Source: Eopsaltria australis
Taxonomy: Eukaryota > Chordata > Aves > Passeriformes > Petroicidae
Assembly (NCBI GenBank): GCA_034509425.1
Contig: JAVTVJ010000846.1
Span: 186,001 to 250,000 of the forward strand
Direction: 5' to 3'
Length of the DNA: 64,000 bases
A model generated the notes under the pieces. It was not told the origin of the DNA, made no database searches, and saw nothing but the letters and a program-made list of their open reading frames with translations. Below, one piece after another: positions 38,001-48,365 of this stretch. Within the stretch, counting starts at the first letter, position 1, and each line of letters begins with the position of its first letter. The translations under genes and the position numbers were made by a program.

Positions 38001-39047
38001 TAAGTGCTCATGACAGTGAGATAATTAGCCACTTTGACAAATTAGATGGGTAGAAAATCTGGGCTAAAAGCCAGTAACTTGAAACAAAGCAAAGCATAGT
38101 GATTACTTCCATGTAACACCCACACGTTTATGGACACCCCTCCCTTTTGAGTGAATAGTAGAATTTTCCTACTGAACATTTTCTTAATGATGAATTAGAT
38201 CTGTACTTAAATTCTTCCACTGACAATAATTTTAAAGTGGGTGAATGTGGGTTGCTCATCATATGAGAATAATAAGTTTTTTGAGGGGGGAAAAGCTTCC
38301 TGGTCTCAGATTCATGGAAGGTTTGTATTTCAATCTGCATTTCTTAGAAATAGATAACACTTCAGTGAAGTGTTTTCAGATTGAGATCCATGCCCTTTTA
38401 AAATATCTCACTGCTTTCCAAAGAAAACTCTTGGAAAACTTTATAAGAGATATGTCAGGAGCTGAGAGAAATCAAATGTATAAAAAACAGTGAATGGTAG
38501 GTGTCAGGTCATGTGTTTCCTGTTCTGTCTGTCCACCAGACTGTTGTGGAATGTGCTATCATGTAGCTGGACCACCCATTGATCAATCAGACATGAAGAA
38601 ATTGGGCTTGGGAGTACAAAAAGTGTATGGATTTCTTCATGTTTGGATCACTTAGAAGTTTCCTAAGGTTAAAAAGCAGCACAGCAGAAACACCAAATTT
38701 TTTTACAATTGCTGTTGTATTTTGCTGTTAGTATGGAAAATAGCAAAGTATTGACTAGATTGTGGTGGAATCTGATGTACAAAACAGGTAGTTTTGATAG
38801 ACTAGTCCTGTTGAAAGAGAACTTCTGTTAACAGGAAGATAGGACAGAACTTAAACAGACTCAGGTTTAACTTATTTTCTTTGGGGAAAATGCTTCTGTA
38901 ATAATCATAGAAGCTTTGCTGTGGTCGTGAAAGTTAATTTTTTCAAAGTTTTCAAGATTTTTGGGGTGGGAACCAAAACACCCTAAGAATGATGCTTATT
39001 AATATAAGTGCAGGTTAACTACCTTTAGATTTATTATTTTCCTATTT
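35036..39047. other. AT-rich non-coding stretch
   Basis: No gene is supported. The 125-codon minus-strand frame at 37,146-37,523 is the longest here and has no recognisable domain. A 73-codon + frame at 36,057-36,278 looks superficially protein-like but shows no family match or splice boundaries. A short direct repeat ACGATGTCTT occurs twice near 37,318-37,347. Confidence 0.5.
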
Positions 39048-39075
39048 GATTATATATAACCAATATTATATAATC
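39048..39075. repeat. AT-rich inverted repeat
   Basis: GATTATATA (39,048-39,056) and TATATAATC (39,067-39,075) are perfect reverse complements with a 10-base loop. They sit inside a longer run of A and T extending to about 39,105. Confidence 0.8.
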
Positions 39076-39105
39076 AATAATTATATAAATGTATAACCGC
39101 TTATA

Positions 39106-41329
39106 TAGAAGACAATCAGAGTTATTTAATTTCTGTTGTACTACTGTTGGTTGTATTGTCTTGGTGTATCATTTTATTTGTCATAAAATGAGAAATTCTG
39201 TATTAAAGACACTAATATTCCACCTTTGCATTTTCAGATAAGAAGAGACTTAGTGTGTTTTCACTTTTCTCCACTGTGTGCAAGCCTGCATTTTAAAACG
39301 GAATGCTTTTTCTGAAAATCGATTCATGTGCTTAAACATTTTCTGCAGTATATTCACCTATCCTTCTTCCAGCTTCACCTCTTTTCTGCTGCAAAGATGA
39401 ACAGAGAAAACTAAGTTCTGGAATTAACGTGCTCACTTAGCTCTGCTCTCTTCTCCCAGATTAAATCAGCCTCTGGACTGTGACCAAAATTTACTTTCAT
39501 CTCCTGCCAGTAAGGCTTCAGGCCTAATCTACGCTCAGTTGGTGTCTACAGGCGACAAATACGTATTAGTTTTGCTCTTTTAGGTAGGGAGAGGGAATGG
39601 AAGAGACAACAGGTTATTGCTTTCTTTGGGAAAGACACCTCTTGACAGCACCTCTTTAATAGCTATTGAAGCAGAGTTCAAGCATGGTAGATCAGGAGGG
39701 TCTGTAGAAGAAGGTCACTGTCTTCAAACATAAGGACACATTCCAGGTTGTTCTTGTTGTTTTAACGTGATTCATGTCTCTTCAGTGAGCACAAAGACAC
39801 TTTTACTGATTGCTTTGCTTAGGTCCTTTGAATGAAAGTGATCTATGGGAGTGCTTTTCTCCAGAACCTGGGGAATGGTATCTCAGACCTGTCAGTTCCA
39901 CAGGTCCCTCAAATTATCCATAGTTCAGCCCTACTGTGTCTGATACCTTCCTTTTCCTGCCTTTTCCATTGCCCATGACATGGCTACTTTGTGTCCAGCA
40001 AGCTTTACCTATATCTTTTCTCTGTCTTCTCTTCTTTAATTTCAAGAAAAAAACAGGTAGCTGTTTCATTTCTTTCAAGCTTTTACCTGGAAAGAGAAGG
40101 TTGGCATAATAATTAGCTAGGATTTTTCTAAGAAGGAACTTTTAAAATATTAGGAACTTAAACACCTTCTTTTAAAATTATATTTAAAAAGTATTGTGAT
40201 TTCTTCACAGAAATTTCAGTTGTAGGATAAAAACTACAAAGAAGTAATTAAAGGTTTAGGAAAAATGAAAGTTTAAAACAGACAAGACGTGATGCTGTTC
40301 AGGCTCATATTCTAATCAGTCTGTGTACTTCAAAGCAAGCCCTGACAATCTCCAGTGAAGAAACTGTGTGTTCGTTTGCTCACCTGTCCTCATAATAGCA
40401 TATCCTCTCCTCATTTCTAACCCAAATCCTCTAGACTGCAAATTGTCTTGATTTCACCTTCTTGTTCATATAGCAGAAATTAAAATAGATGCTCTATTTT
40501 CTTCCTTATGGCAACCTTTTGTACATTGGACAAATGCCTACCTGTGTCTTTTTTATGCTTAAACCTGGTCATGCTTTTTTTTTAAGACTCATGTTTCCTA
40601 TTTGCTTTTGGATCTGTTGGGTGATCATAGCTTTTTCAGTGGTCCCCAAAGTTGGACAAAGACCTTGAAATAATAATCTCCAGTCCTCATAAACATCTAG
40701 CAGAACAGAGTAATCCACCCAGATACCCAAGTATGATAGCTTAGTAAAATTTATTAGGTTTTTAAGTCTTAAGCATTTACAGCCTACCTTTCTAGTTTCT
40801 GAATCAGCCAGAATTACTCTTTGGGCAGCCATTTTTTCAGTTTGCTATGAGTCCACCTAACTTGCCTTCTTGCTTATGTTCCCTTTCCCTGTTTTGAAGA
40901 CAAGGTCAGAAGCTGTGCTGCCAAAGATACATTGCATGACTGCCATTCAGGCAAGCCTTCTGCATTCTGACAGCCCCATAACCTGCCTTGTGAGGACAAA
41001 TCCACTGTGTGATGTGGGAACCTGGGGACACTGCCCACATCCGATGGGCCCCTTAAGAAAGAATCTGGTGGGATAGTGCATGACAGATCAGATACAGATG
41101 ATGACTTGAACATAACTTCCATTTGTATAGCATTTGCTTATTCAAGCTTTTGATCATATTCCTTGGATAAAAACACAGATCACAATTAATTTTTGAAAGC
41201 TGATCAAGAAATCTACTCTTTGAGAAAGCAACTTCTGCCTCTTTATTCTTATGTTTATTTTCTTTCCCACTTAACTAAGGACCTTAATTTTTATATTTTC
41301 TTCAAACATACAGTTTATAGAGAACAAGT
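39106..41329. other. Non-coding stretch, pyrimidine-biased in part
   Basis: No gene was recognised. From about 39,340 to 40,080 the + strand is biased towards C and T. Given the LINE relic that starts near 41,330, some of this could be an older, unrecognisable repeat. Open frames are at most 87 codons and lack domains. Confidence 0.45.
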
Positions 41330-41693
41330 TTTTCTGTCTTTTTGTATCCATGCTGACTCTAACTGATTGTATGCTTTGGTCTTTCTGATTTTACCCATAT
41401 GTGTTTATGCAATTCTTCTATACTATGACTAATCATTCATCACAGGCCTTATTTCTAGACTTTAAAAAATATATTCCTTTTATATTTCCTGATTATAAAG
41501 GGGCCCTTACACAGCTGCATTGGTCCCATACTGTGGTTCTTGTTTCTTCCATTTTGGGACAAATTCTGTCTTCTTTTTGTTCAAGATTTTCATCACCAGG
41601 CACTTATCAGTATCCTTAGAATGTTGCATGTGTTCCTGGATACAACATTCCTTATTGTATTAGTTTTGGAGGTCGGTTTGTGTTTTTATTTAA

Positions 41694-41719
41694 TTTTTTT
41701 TTTTAATTAAAAAAAAAAA
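41694..41719. repeat. Perfect T11-AATT-A11 palindrome
   Basis: Eleven T, then AATT, then at least eleven A (A continues to 41,722) form a perfect 26-base inverted repeat. It lies inside the deleted part of the LINE relic. It may mark a junction between two homopolymer tails or a replication-slippage event. Confidence 0.9.
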
Positions 41720-42150
41720 AAATAGAGTTTAATGTATCTGTCAGTCTTGGTTTTTTGCCTCCACAGAATAAAGAATTTGTCATTTTATGACCACTAGTTT
41801 GACTTCTGTTTCTTGATTCATCTCTCTTTTGCAAAGATTTAAGTCAACCTCACCTAAGAAATCTCCTCAAAAATTATGCTGGATTATCTGTATATTCTTT
41901 TTTGTCTGTTTTCCACCTCATCCATGGATTTCTCAGCGAAGGCCCCACATTCTCATCTCTTTTATTCTAGATGCCACTTCTAGTAACTTCAGGGATAAGC
42001 ATAATGCATTCCCATCTCTGGTAAGTGATCTGTAGCAGATTTTCAAGAACGTATGATTGACCTCACTCTTTTCACACTTTATATTTACTCAGAGATACTC
42101 AGTAATCTGCTTCTCAACTCTTCCTGAACTTCAGAGCAAGTGTATGTGTT

Positions 42151-42187
42151 CTTGATTAACAATAACCTCCTTGATTAACAAAAACCT
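42151..42187. repeat. 19-bp tandem duplication
   Basis: CTTGATTAACAATAACCT is followed directly by a second copy with one T-to-A change, giving a 19-base period. It lies inside the LINE relic, so it arose after insertion or during decay. Confidence 0.85.
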
Positions 42188-42330
42188 TCTCTATTTTTCT
42201 TCAACCCTGTACTCTTAAGCATTTCATCAGCAAGTTCATTTCACCCTTCCACACCAATTCCAGCTTTGTGATTTATCTTCAGTCTTCGTGAGGGGGATTT
42301 AGTGGCAATTTCTCTTGATTCGTGATTTTC

Positions 42331-44365
42331 TTCTTACTTCTTATGTTTCTGTATAAACATCTCAAATGTTCAGCATGTTGTGCTGTTACCCTCCCAGTTG
42401 TTTCTCTTATGATTCTCAGAAAATATTTTGTCTGAAAAATCTAGGTATTTTTGATACTCTGAAGGGATACTTCATAGGAACCCATTTTCATGAAATAGTT
42501 TTGCCAAAACTAAAGTTTCCTTAGAATATGTATCACTGATTGTTCAAAAGTAGAGGTGTGCAACATCATTAGTTTTGAAATTAACGTCTACAGCTCTGGA
42601 GTGAACTCTGGTTAATTTTTTATTGTTAGCTTTGTTTTTCTGCAAAACAGTTACAGTGCAGGAATACAATGGCTTAATTTAGTGTAAGTCAGCACAGAGG
42701 CAGAAGCTGGAGCTTTGATAGTAATTTATTTTGATGATTATTGGCTCTTGAATGTCTGCTGTGGTTCAGATTGTATGATTTGTGTTCTGTGATGAGTTTT
42801 CAGTTGCTGTATTATGATTAACAGTTTTCTGGGGTTTGATTTTAAATGTTCCCATGAAATGTTTATGGTGGCTTGCCAGCCAAGGAGAATCAGTTAAGCC
42901 AGAGCAGCAAAGGTGGAGCTCCAGTGGGTGTATCTTCCCTTCTGGGCAGAAGATAGAACATTTCCAGGGGATAAACAGTAATACGCCTACTGTTTTCTGC
43001 TGACTCAAAGTTCTTTTGTGGCTTGTTTATTACAGAATATTGGAAAGCAAAGTTGATTGGTTTGGGGTTTTTTTTTTTACCACTTTTTTCTCTCCCCTGA
43101 TGTACTCTTTGGAGGGAGGTTGCTTGGCAGTGCAAGTTAAAGGTCCGGTATGCAAGTAGGGATGGGTGAAGAATGGAAGCCAACAAGGGAAGTGGTAGAA
43201 ATCCAAAAGACTTTAACTACATGAAAATAATACTTCTGCCAAAGGGCAGTTTTATCCTTTCTGCTCATAATAGCAGACTTTAAGTCTTACTCATGTGGAT
43301 GGATCTGTATGGAACCTGGAAGTGATTACTTAAATGGGAACATAAAAGGACTATATTTGCGCTTTTTTTTTTTTTTTTAAAGAGAAAGAAATGGAAACTT
43401 TGCAATATTTATAGTAGCTCCTGCCAAGTGGGCTTGTCATCAGCCTAAGCTTTTCAGCTTTCTTCTTTTCTTTCTTTTTGTTTTTTTGAACTCAAGAAGA
43501 TTTATGAAAATAGGGATTTAAGGATAAATATCTCTATGAAATATCTGTATGAACACAGTTGTCTCTCTGGCCTGCATATTTATTACTTGCTAGGAAATCT
43601 AAGTTTTAAGTTTTTTCCCTTTTTGATTTTTTTTTATTGTGGCAGTTATTTTTCAAAATGTTATTTCCTAACACCTTGCCTCATTTTCCATGTGAGTGAT
43701 TCTGTCTTAGTGTCAGGGTACATAGGGATGCATCTTTGTGGCAGTCGAGACAACTCAGGATTTCTGACTTGATTTTCAAACCCGTGATACTTACCAAAAT
43801 TTGGTTGTATGTGATTTTCCTGTTCCTTCTATACTTTCATGAGGATCATACATACCTGTATTTCTGTGCTTAGGAATGCCTTCTGAAATATGATTGCCTT
43901 CTCTTATATACCATCATGTACCATTTTGGGACAAATTCTGGCATGAAAGAGCCCAAAATTTTATCTGCTGACAGGACTTACACAGGAATCAGTGAGACAT
44001 TACTTTTCTGTTCTTTACATCTCCAGTGAAAAATATTCCCACTTCTCTTCCTTGATCTCCAAGCTGGATCATTTTGCTTCTTTCTATGGCAGTTTTATGA
44101 GCAGTTTAGGCGATTTTACAAAGAGGAAATTAATGCAGAGTAATATAAACAATGTAACGAGAAAAATAAAAATGTGGATGTGAAGGTTTATTAAATGCAT
44201 ATAGCGGCAATATGTAGTGTGTGGGGCAGATTGAAGCCTCAGTTTACAGAAAAGATTCTTGGCTCTTGCAATGCAATTGGGAAAGCTTGCTTTAAATATG
44301 CTATGCTTGTGGTTCCTTGTTCAACCAGTGGCGCCAGGAATCAGACCAAAGGCGGGGGGGAGATG
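42331..44365. other. AT-rich non-coding stretch
   Basis: No gene is supported. There is a 16-T run at 43,363-43,378. The 20-mer at 43,921-43,940 is also found at 41,549-41,568. Open frames of up to 98 codons lack domains. Confidence 0.5.
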
Positions 44366-44394
44366 TTTTTTTGTTTTGTTTTGTTTTGTTTTTC
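44366..44394 (+). repeat. (TTTTG)n microsatellite
   Basis: T7 is followed by four TTTTG-type units and T5. A run of seven G lies just upstream at 44,354-44,360. Confidence 0.9.
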
Positions 44395-44468
44395 TCACTA
44401 AAAATTGCTTGATATATTATTACATTCAAGTTTTCGGTGTTACTGTTCCATATTTGAATCATTATGAG

Positions 44469-44494
44469 CTTTGAGATATGCCCATATCTCAAAG
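44469..44494. repeat. Perfect 12-bp inverted repeat, 2-nt spacer
   Basis: CTTTGAGATATG and CATATCTCAAAG are exact reverse complements separated by CC. The match stops sharply at both ends. No transposon termini or target-site duplication were seen around it. Confidence 0.9.
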
Positions 44495-45004
44495 GATATG
44501 GATATCACCAGGATCCTGCACAGTGTGTTTTCTGTATCTGTGTTTTAATGTATTTTTTGACTCTTTGCCCAGGATTTACTTTTAAGGCTTTCCCCTCATA
44601 CTGAAACAGAAGTTAATCTACTTTTCACTTCAGATCACACAAAGATAGCTCACCTCCACTAGTTTTAGTGAAGTACTATAAAGGATATAGCAATAGTTGT
44701 GTGGTTTTCTTTTATACACACTTCTTTTGTTTGGGACCACGGTATCTGTGAATATTTCATTTGCAACTTTCAGATACGGTTTCTGTAATCATACCATCAA
44801 AATTACATTGACCATATATCCACTTCTTGAATTTTGTGGGGTTTTTTTCTGTTTGAAAGATAATTTTTGTTCCACATTTCACTCTTTAAAGAAACATGTG
44901 AAGTTATGTTGTTCATTCTAGGTTCAAAATATCTGAGAGGCATCAAATAAAGCTGTTAGGAACCATCTCCTTACCAAGCAGGAGATGAGCCTTCATACAT
45001 TTGG
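44495..45004. other. Short non-coding stretch between two inverted repeats
   Basis: About 510 bases of AT-rich sequence. The single open frame of note is 74 codons (44,697-44,921) without a domain. Nothing else was recognised. Confidence 0.45.
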
Positions 45005-45028
45005 CAATAGAGGTTGGAACCTCTATTG
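45005..45028. repeat. Perfect 11-bp inverted repeat, 2-nt spacer
   Basis: CAATAGAGGTT and AACCTCTATTG are exact reverse complements separated by GG. Its geometry is like the repeat at 44,469 but the sequence is unrelated. Confidence 0.9.
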
Positions 45029-47286
45029 AAAACTGTCGCCGAGGGATGTTGGGAATGTTGTTTGCCAAAATATAGTTTCAAGTGAAACTTTGGTCAAGGT
45101 TATGGATGAGAAATCCCTTGAGGGTTACTGAGAATGCATCCACCTCAGGAAGTTTCTGAGACTGAAAAGAGTTTGAAGGTGGAAGGCTTAAGGAGAAGTG
45201 TCCTATATGAACCTGATTTTTACTGTTTTTAGACACAATGCTAAATGTTCATTTGATCTAATGTAATGTGGCCAGTTGTATGCTTTCATTCTTTGTTAGC
45301 AATTTCGTTTCAAAGATACAAGGTGGAATAAGTTGTACCTTTTGTCCCACGTCTGCACATTAAGGGGTCTCCAGAATTTCCAGAATCTTTTAAACAAGAA
45401 ACCACATTTAGCTCAGAAAACTTTTCAACTGTAGGCAGCTAATAGGTGTGAGAATGTACTGGGGATGTCTTTATAAACTGGCTTTTTTTTTTAATACTCC
45501 TTTCAAAATAACTGCCATAGACCACTGAGGGAGAGAGGGTATTCTAGGACATGAATCCTTTGTTTCATGGGGCATGGACTTTTGTATCAGAGTGTACCTG
45601 GGCAGTGCCTCAGTAGTGATAATTGCATTTCAAGTGGGTTCAACAATACATCTTTATAATCTGTTGTACAAAAATCTGATTTTCTTTTATGACTGAAGAG
45701 CATCTTCAGACAAGTTTTAGGTTCTTCCACAGCAAAGGTAAGTGTGTCAAAACCCGCATGTTTTGTACCAGACTGATGAGAAAAAAAGAATTCTCCTCCA
45801 CAATGTTTGAGTGTAAAATTTGGTGGAGTAAGTGTTTTAGAAAGACAGCAGTTTATGTTGCAGTATAAAAATTCTTGTCTTACATTGGATTAATTTCACT
45901 TTCTGATGAAAAAATTTCTGTGCATGTGCAGTTACCACCAACCTTCCATGTGAAAGAAGCTGCACTATTATCTAGTGATGTTCTTTTTGTAGTGGTAAAT
46001 CTGTTACTCTTCACTGTAAATAATTCATCTGTTAACACCAATCATAAATGCTCCTGCATGCGCTGAAGGAGAAGAGAATTCTAGCAGGAAGAAAAAGCAT
46101 TTATTTGTATTCCTGGTGAAGATACTACTTCTTTCCCCTAAACCTGGGGACCCACCTCACAAACAACCTCAAAAATTATTATCTAGGGAAACAACGTTTG
46201 CAAAAGGGAGAAGTGATGTTTCTCTGCCCTTTTCATCTTTATTATTGAGTAACAAGGTCTGGAATGTTATTAACTTCTTATCTATCTCTCTCTTTTTCCT
46301 CTTTTTTCCCCCCACCAAAATTGCTTTATGGTTGCTTTGTTGCTTCATTCCTTGTTCATTATCAAAAAACCATTCTGAATGGTTCTGAATGTTAATTCTT
46401 TGCTCAAAGTCACGATATAAGAGCAACAAACCTCAATATAAGGCAGAATATAGTAAGAGAGCAGTATTTACTTTGCAGTACTCGCCACAGCTCAGTAGTG
46501 AGAAAATCAGCAGCACAGAAAGAGAAGAATGGCTTCTAAGTATCTCTTATTTCTAACACGTCTAAAACAGCATTCCATTCCACTGTCTTTATTAAAGAGC
46601 TGTTGGAGTTTGCATAGTGTGGAGGTTTCACAGCACTGCACTTCTGGCAGAGAAGTTCTTTGTGTACCTAAGGGTTCCTGAAGGTAATGATGTGAAGTAA
46701 CCCTAGTTGAAATGGTGACGTGTTCTGTGGTAAATATCCTGCCCTTGTCCTTAGTACTTAACAGGAATTGCCAGACAACTGGAAGTAGGATACAGGGAAT
46801 GTTCTGCTTTGCCACTCAGGTCAATAATTCCTTGCACATTTTGGTTCAGATGTGTATGTTTTCATAGTTACCAAAGCAATGCAAATAGAATTTAGCTGAT
46901 GAATAATATAGTTCCTATGCTCACCTCTTATACCATGCTGAGGGATTAACATCTATATTTTCAGAAATGGATCTCCAGTTTCAGATGCCATGATGTTTTT
47001 CTCCTTTAAAAATATTGGCCTTTGGAGCAGTGTCTTCAACATCGTCTATGCTTGCTTGCTTTTATTTTTTAATCTATTTTTTTATGTACACAGATAAGCT
47101 CTTTTATTTGAAATCCTGCTTTCATACCATTATTTCCCTTCTGTGCTGAAATACTGAAGTTTCTTTCTGAACAGGGAGGGCTTTGAATGGCTGATTTTGA
47201 TGTTTTTAAAAATGGTATGTTTAAAGCCTAGAAATTAATTTGTAGCATCGAGTGAATTCAAATTCAGGTACTGCTTTTCATACAAT
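45029..47286. other. AT-rich non-coding stretch
   Basis: No gene is supported. A pure pyrimidine run of 29 bases lies at 46,285-46,313. Open frames reach about 102 codons (minus, 46,507-46,815) without a domain. No transposon is visible before the CR1 fragment that begins at 47,287. Confidence 0.5.
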
Positions 47287-47516
47287 CAGAATGGTTTGGG
47301 TTGGGAGGGACCTGAAACATCTTTAAATTCCAGCTTCCCTGCTATTGACAGGGACACATTCTATTAGAGCAGGTGGCTTAAAGCCCCATCCAACCTGACC
47401 CTGAACTCCTCCAGGGACGAAGCATCCACAACTAGGCAATGTGTTCCAGGATCTCACCAACCCTGTAGTAAAGAATTTGTTCCTAATACATGGTCTAAAC
47501 CTACTGTCTTTCAGTG
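47287..47516 (-). mobile_element. CR1 LINE 3'-end fragment, antisense
   Basis: This begins with the CR1 3'-terminal block in reverse, 'cagaatggtttgggttggga' then 'gggacctga'. It continues through 'agccccatccaacctgaccc', 'ccagggacgaagcatccaca', 'tgttccaggatctcacca' and 'aatttgttcctaatacatgg', and fades after 'ctaaacctactgtctttcag'. Order and spacing are those of the CR1 3' UTR. It is 5'-truncated and non-coding. The conserved blocks are relatively clean, so it is younger than the relics at 41 and 58 kb. Confidence 0.95.
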
Positions 47517-48055
47517 CAGTGTATATTATAGAGAATAAAAACTTCAGCATATTTATGTAAATTCTCAGTTACGTGATAGGTGGCAGTCTGGTAAATCAAA
47601 CTAGACGGCCCAAACTTCCAGCTTCTCAGAAGACAGTCCTCACTTGAACATGCTAGTACATTATAAAATACTGAGTTATAAAATGATTGGTGCTGAAAAG
47701 TACAGGCTCTCTCCTTTCTGGATAGATCCAAGGCAGATGCAAGACACTAGACTAGACACACCAGGGCTATGAAGACTCTCAAATAAATTGACTACTGACA
47801 GTTTCCTTGTGAAATCATGTGATTCAGTGTCATGGGATAATCTCTGAACACCCGACCAATGTACTCATTGTTTCTCCAAATGCATACTTAATTCTTTAAT
47901 TGTGATAAAGTAAAAGCTAGAGAAATTACAGTAAACTCTAAATTAGACTTAAGTATAAGACAGTATTAAGTTCTGTGAAAAATGTTTATTTGAAAATGGA
48001 CTTCTGTATTGAAAATCTGTGTTCTGTTATATGCTGTGTTACATATGCTTATGTT
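47517..48055. other. Non-coding stretch
   Basis: This is unique AT-rich sequence. A 76-codon minus-strand frame (47,501-47,731) overlaps the end of the CR1 fragment and is not supported as a gene. Confidence 0.5.
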
Positions 48056-48365
48056 GTGTGTGCACTTGCACACACACTGACACCAACCCCCTCATGCATG
48101 CAAGCAAACCCATGAATAATTTCACAGCCTCACCTACACACATGTAGCTCTTCATCCTTCCATCAACACATGAACCTCCACACATTGTTACAGGCATGTA
48201 CATCCCTGTACCCACACATGCTTGCACGCACCCACCTGCAAATACCCACCCAACTATACTCCCTCCTACACATAAACACAATCTACCTGCCCAGCTACGT
48301 GAATTCAAAAAAGCCCCAACCAAAACCTGTGTGAGCATCCCACCACACACATATGTGTATGTGCA
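48056..48365 (+). repeat. Degenerate CA-rich repeat region
   Basis: The + strand is dominated by CACACA, CACCCACC, ACACATG and GCATGCA words over about 310 bases, without a clean period. It looks like an old, expanded and mutated CA-type minisatellite. The 129-codon minus-strand frame (Cys/Val/Gly-rich, 48,039-48,428) and the 75-codon + frame read through the repeat and are not genes. Confidence 0.85.

Larger units (their letters stand above)
41330..42330 (-). mobile_element. Ancient CR1/L3-like LINE relic with internal deletion
   Basis: Several blocks match, in order, the reverse complement of old CR1/L3-type LINE coding sequence. They are a 'tccatgctgactct...gattg' block near 41,350, a 'cacaggcctta' block near 41,441 (reverse transcriptase region), a 'cattttatgaccactag' block near 41,783, and a 'gaacttcagagcaagtgtat' block near 42,126 followed by the 'tgtgatttatc' area near 42,268. 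Spacing between the second and third blocks is far shorter than in a full element, implying an internal deletion. All frames are broken, so no protein remains. The assignment is from remembered family sequence. Confidence 0.6.

Noticed and set aside
44469..45028. The two inverted repeats as termini of a 560-bp MITE-like element
   Set aside because: Each is a self-contained palindrome and the two sequences are unrelated, so they cannot be paired terminal inverted repeats. No target-site duplication was seen.
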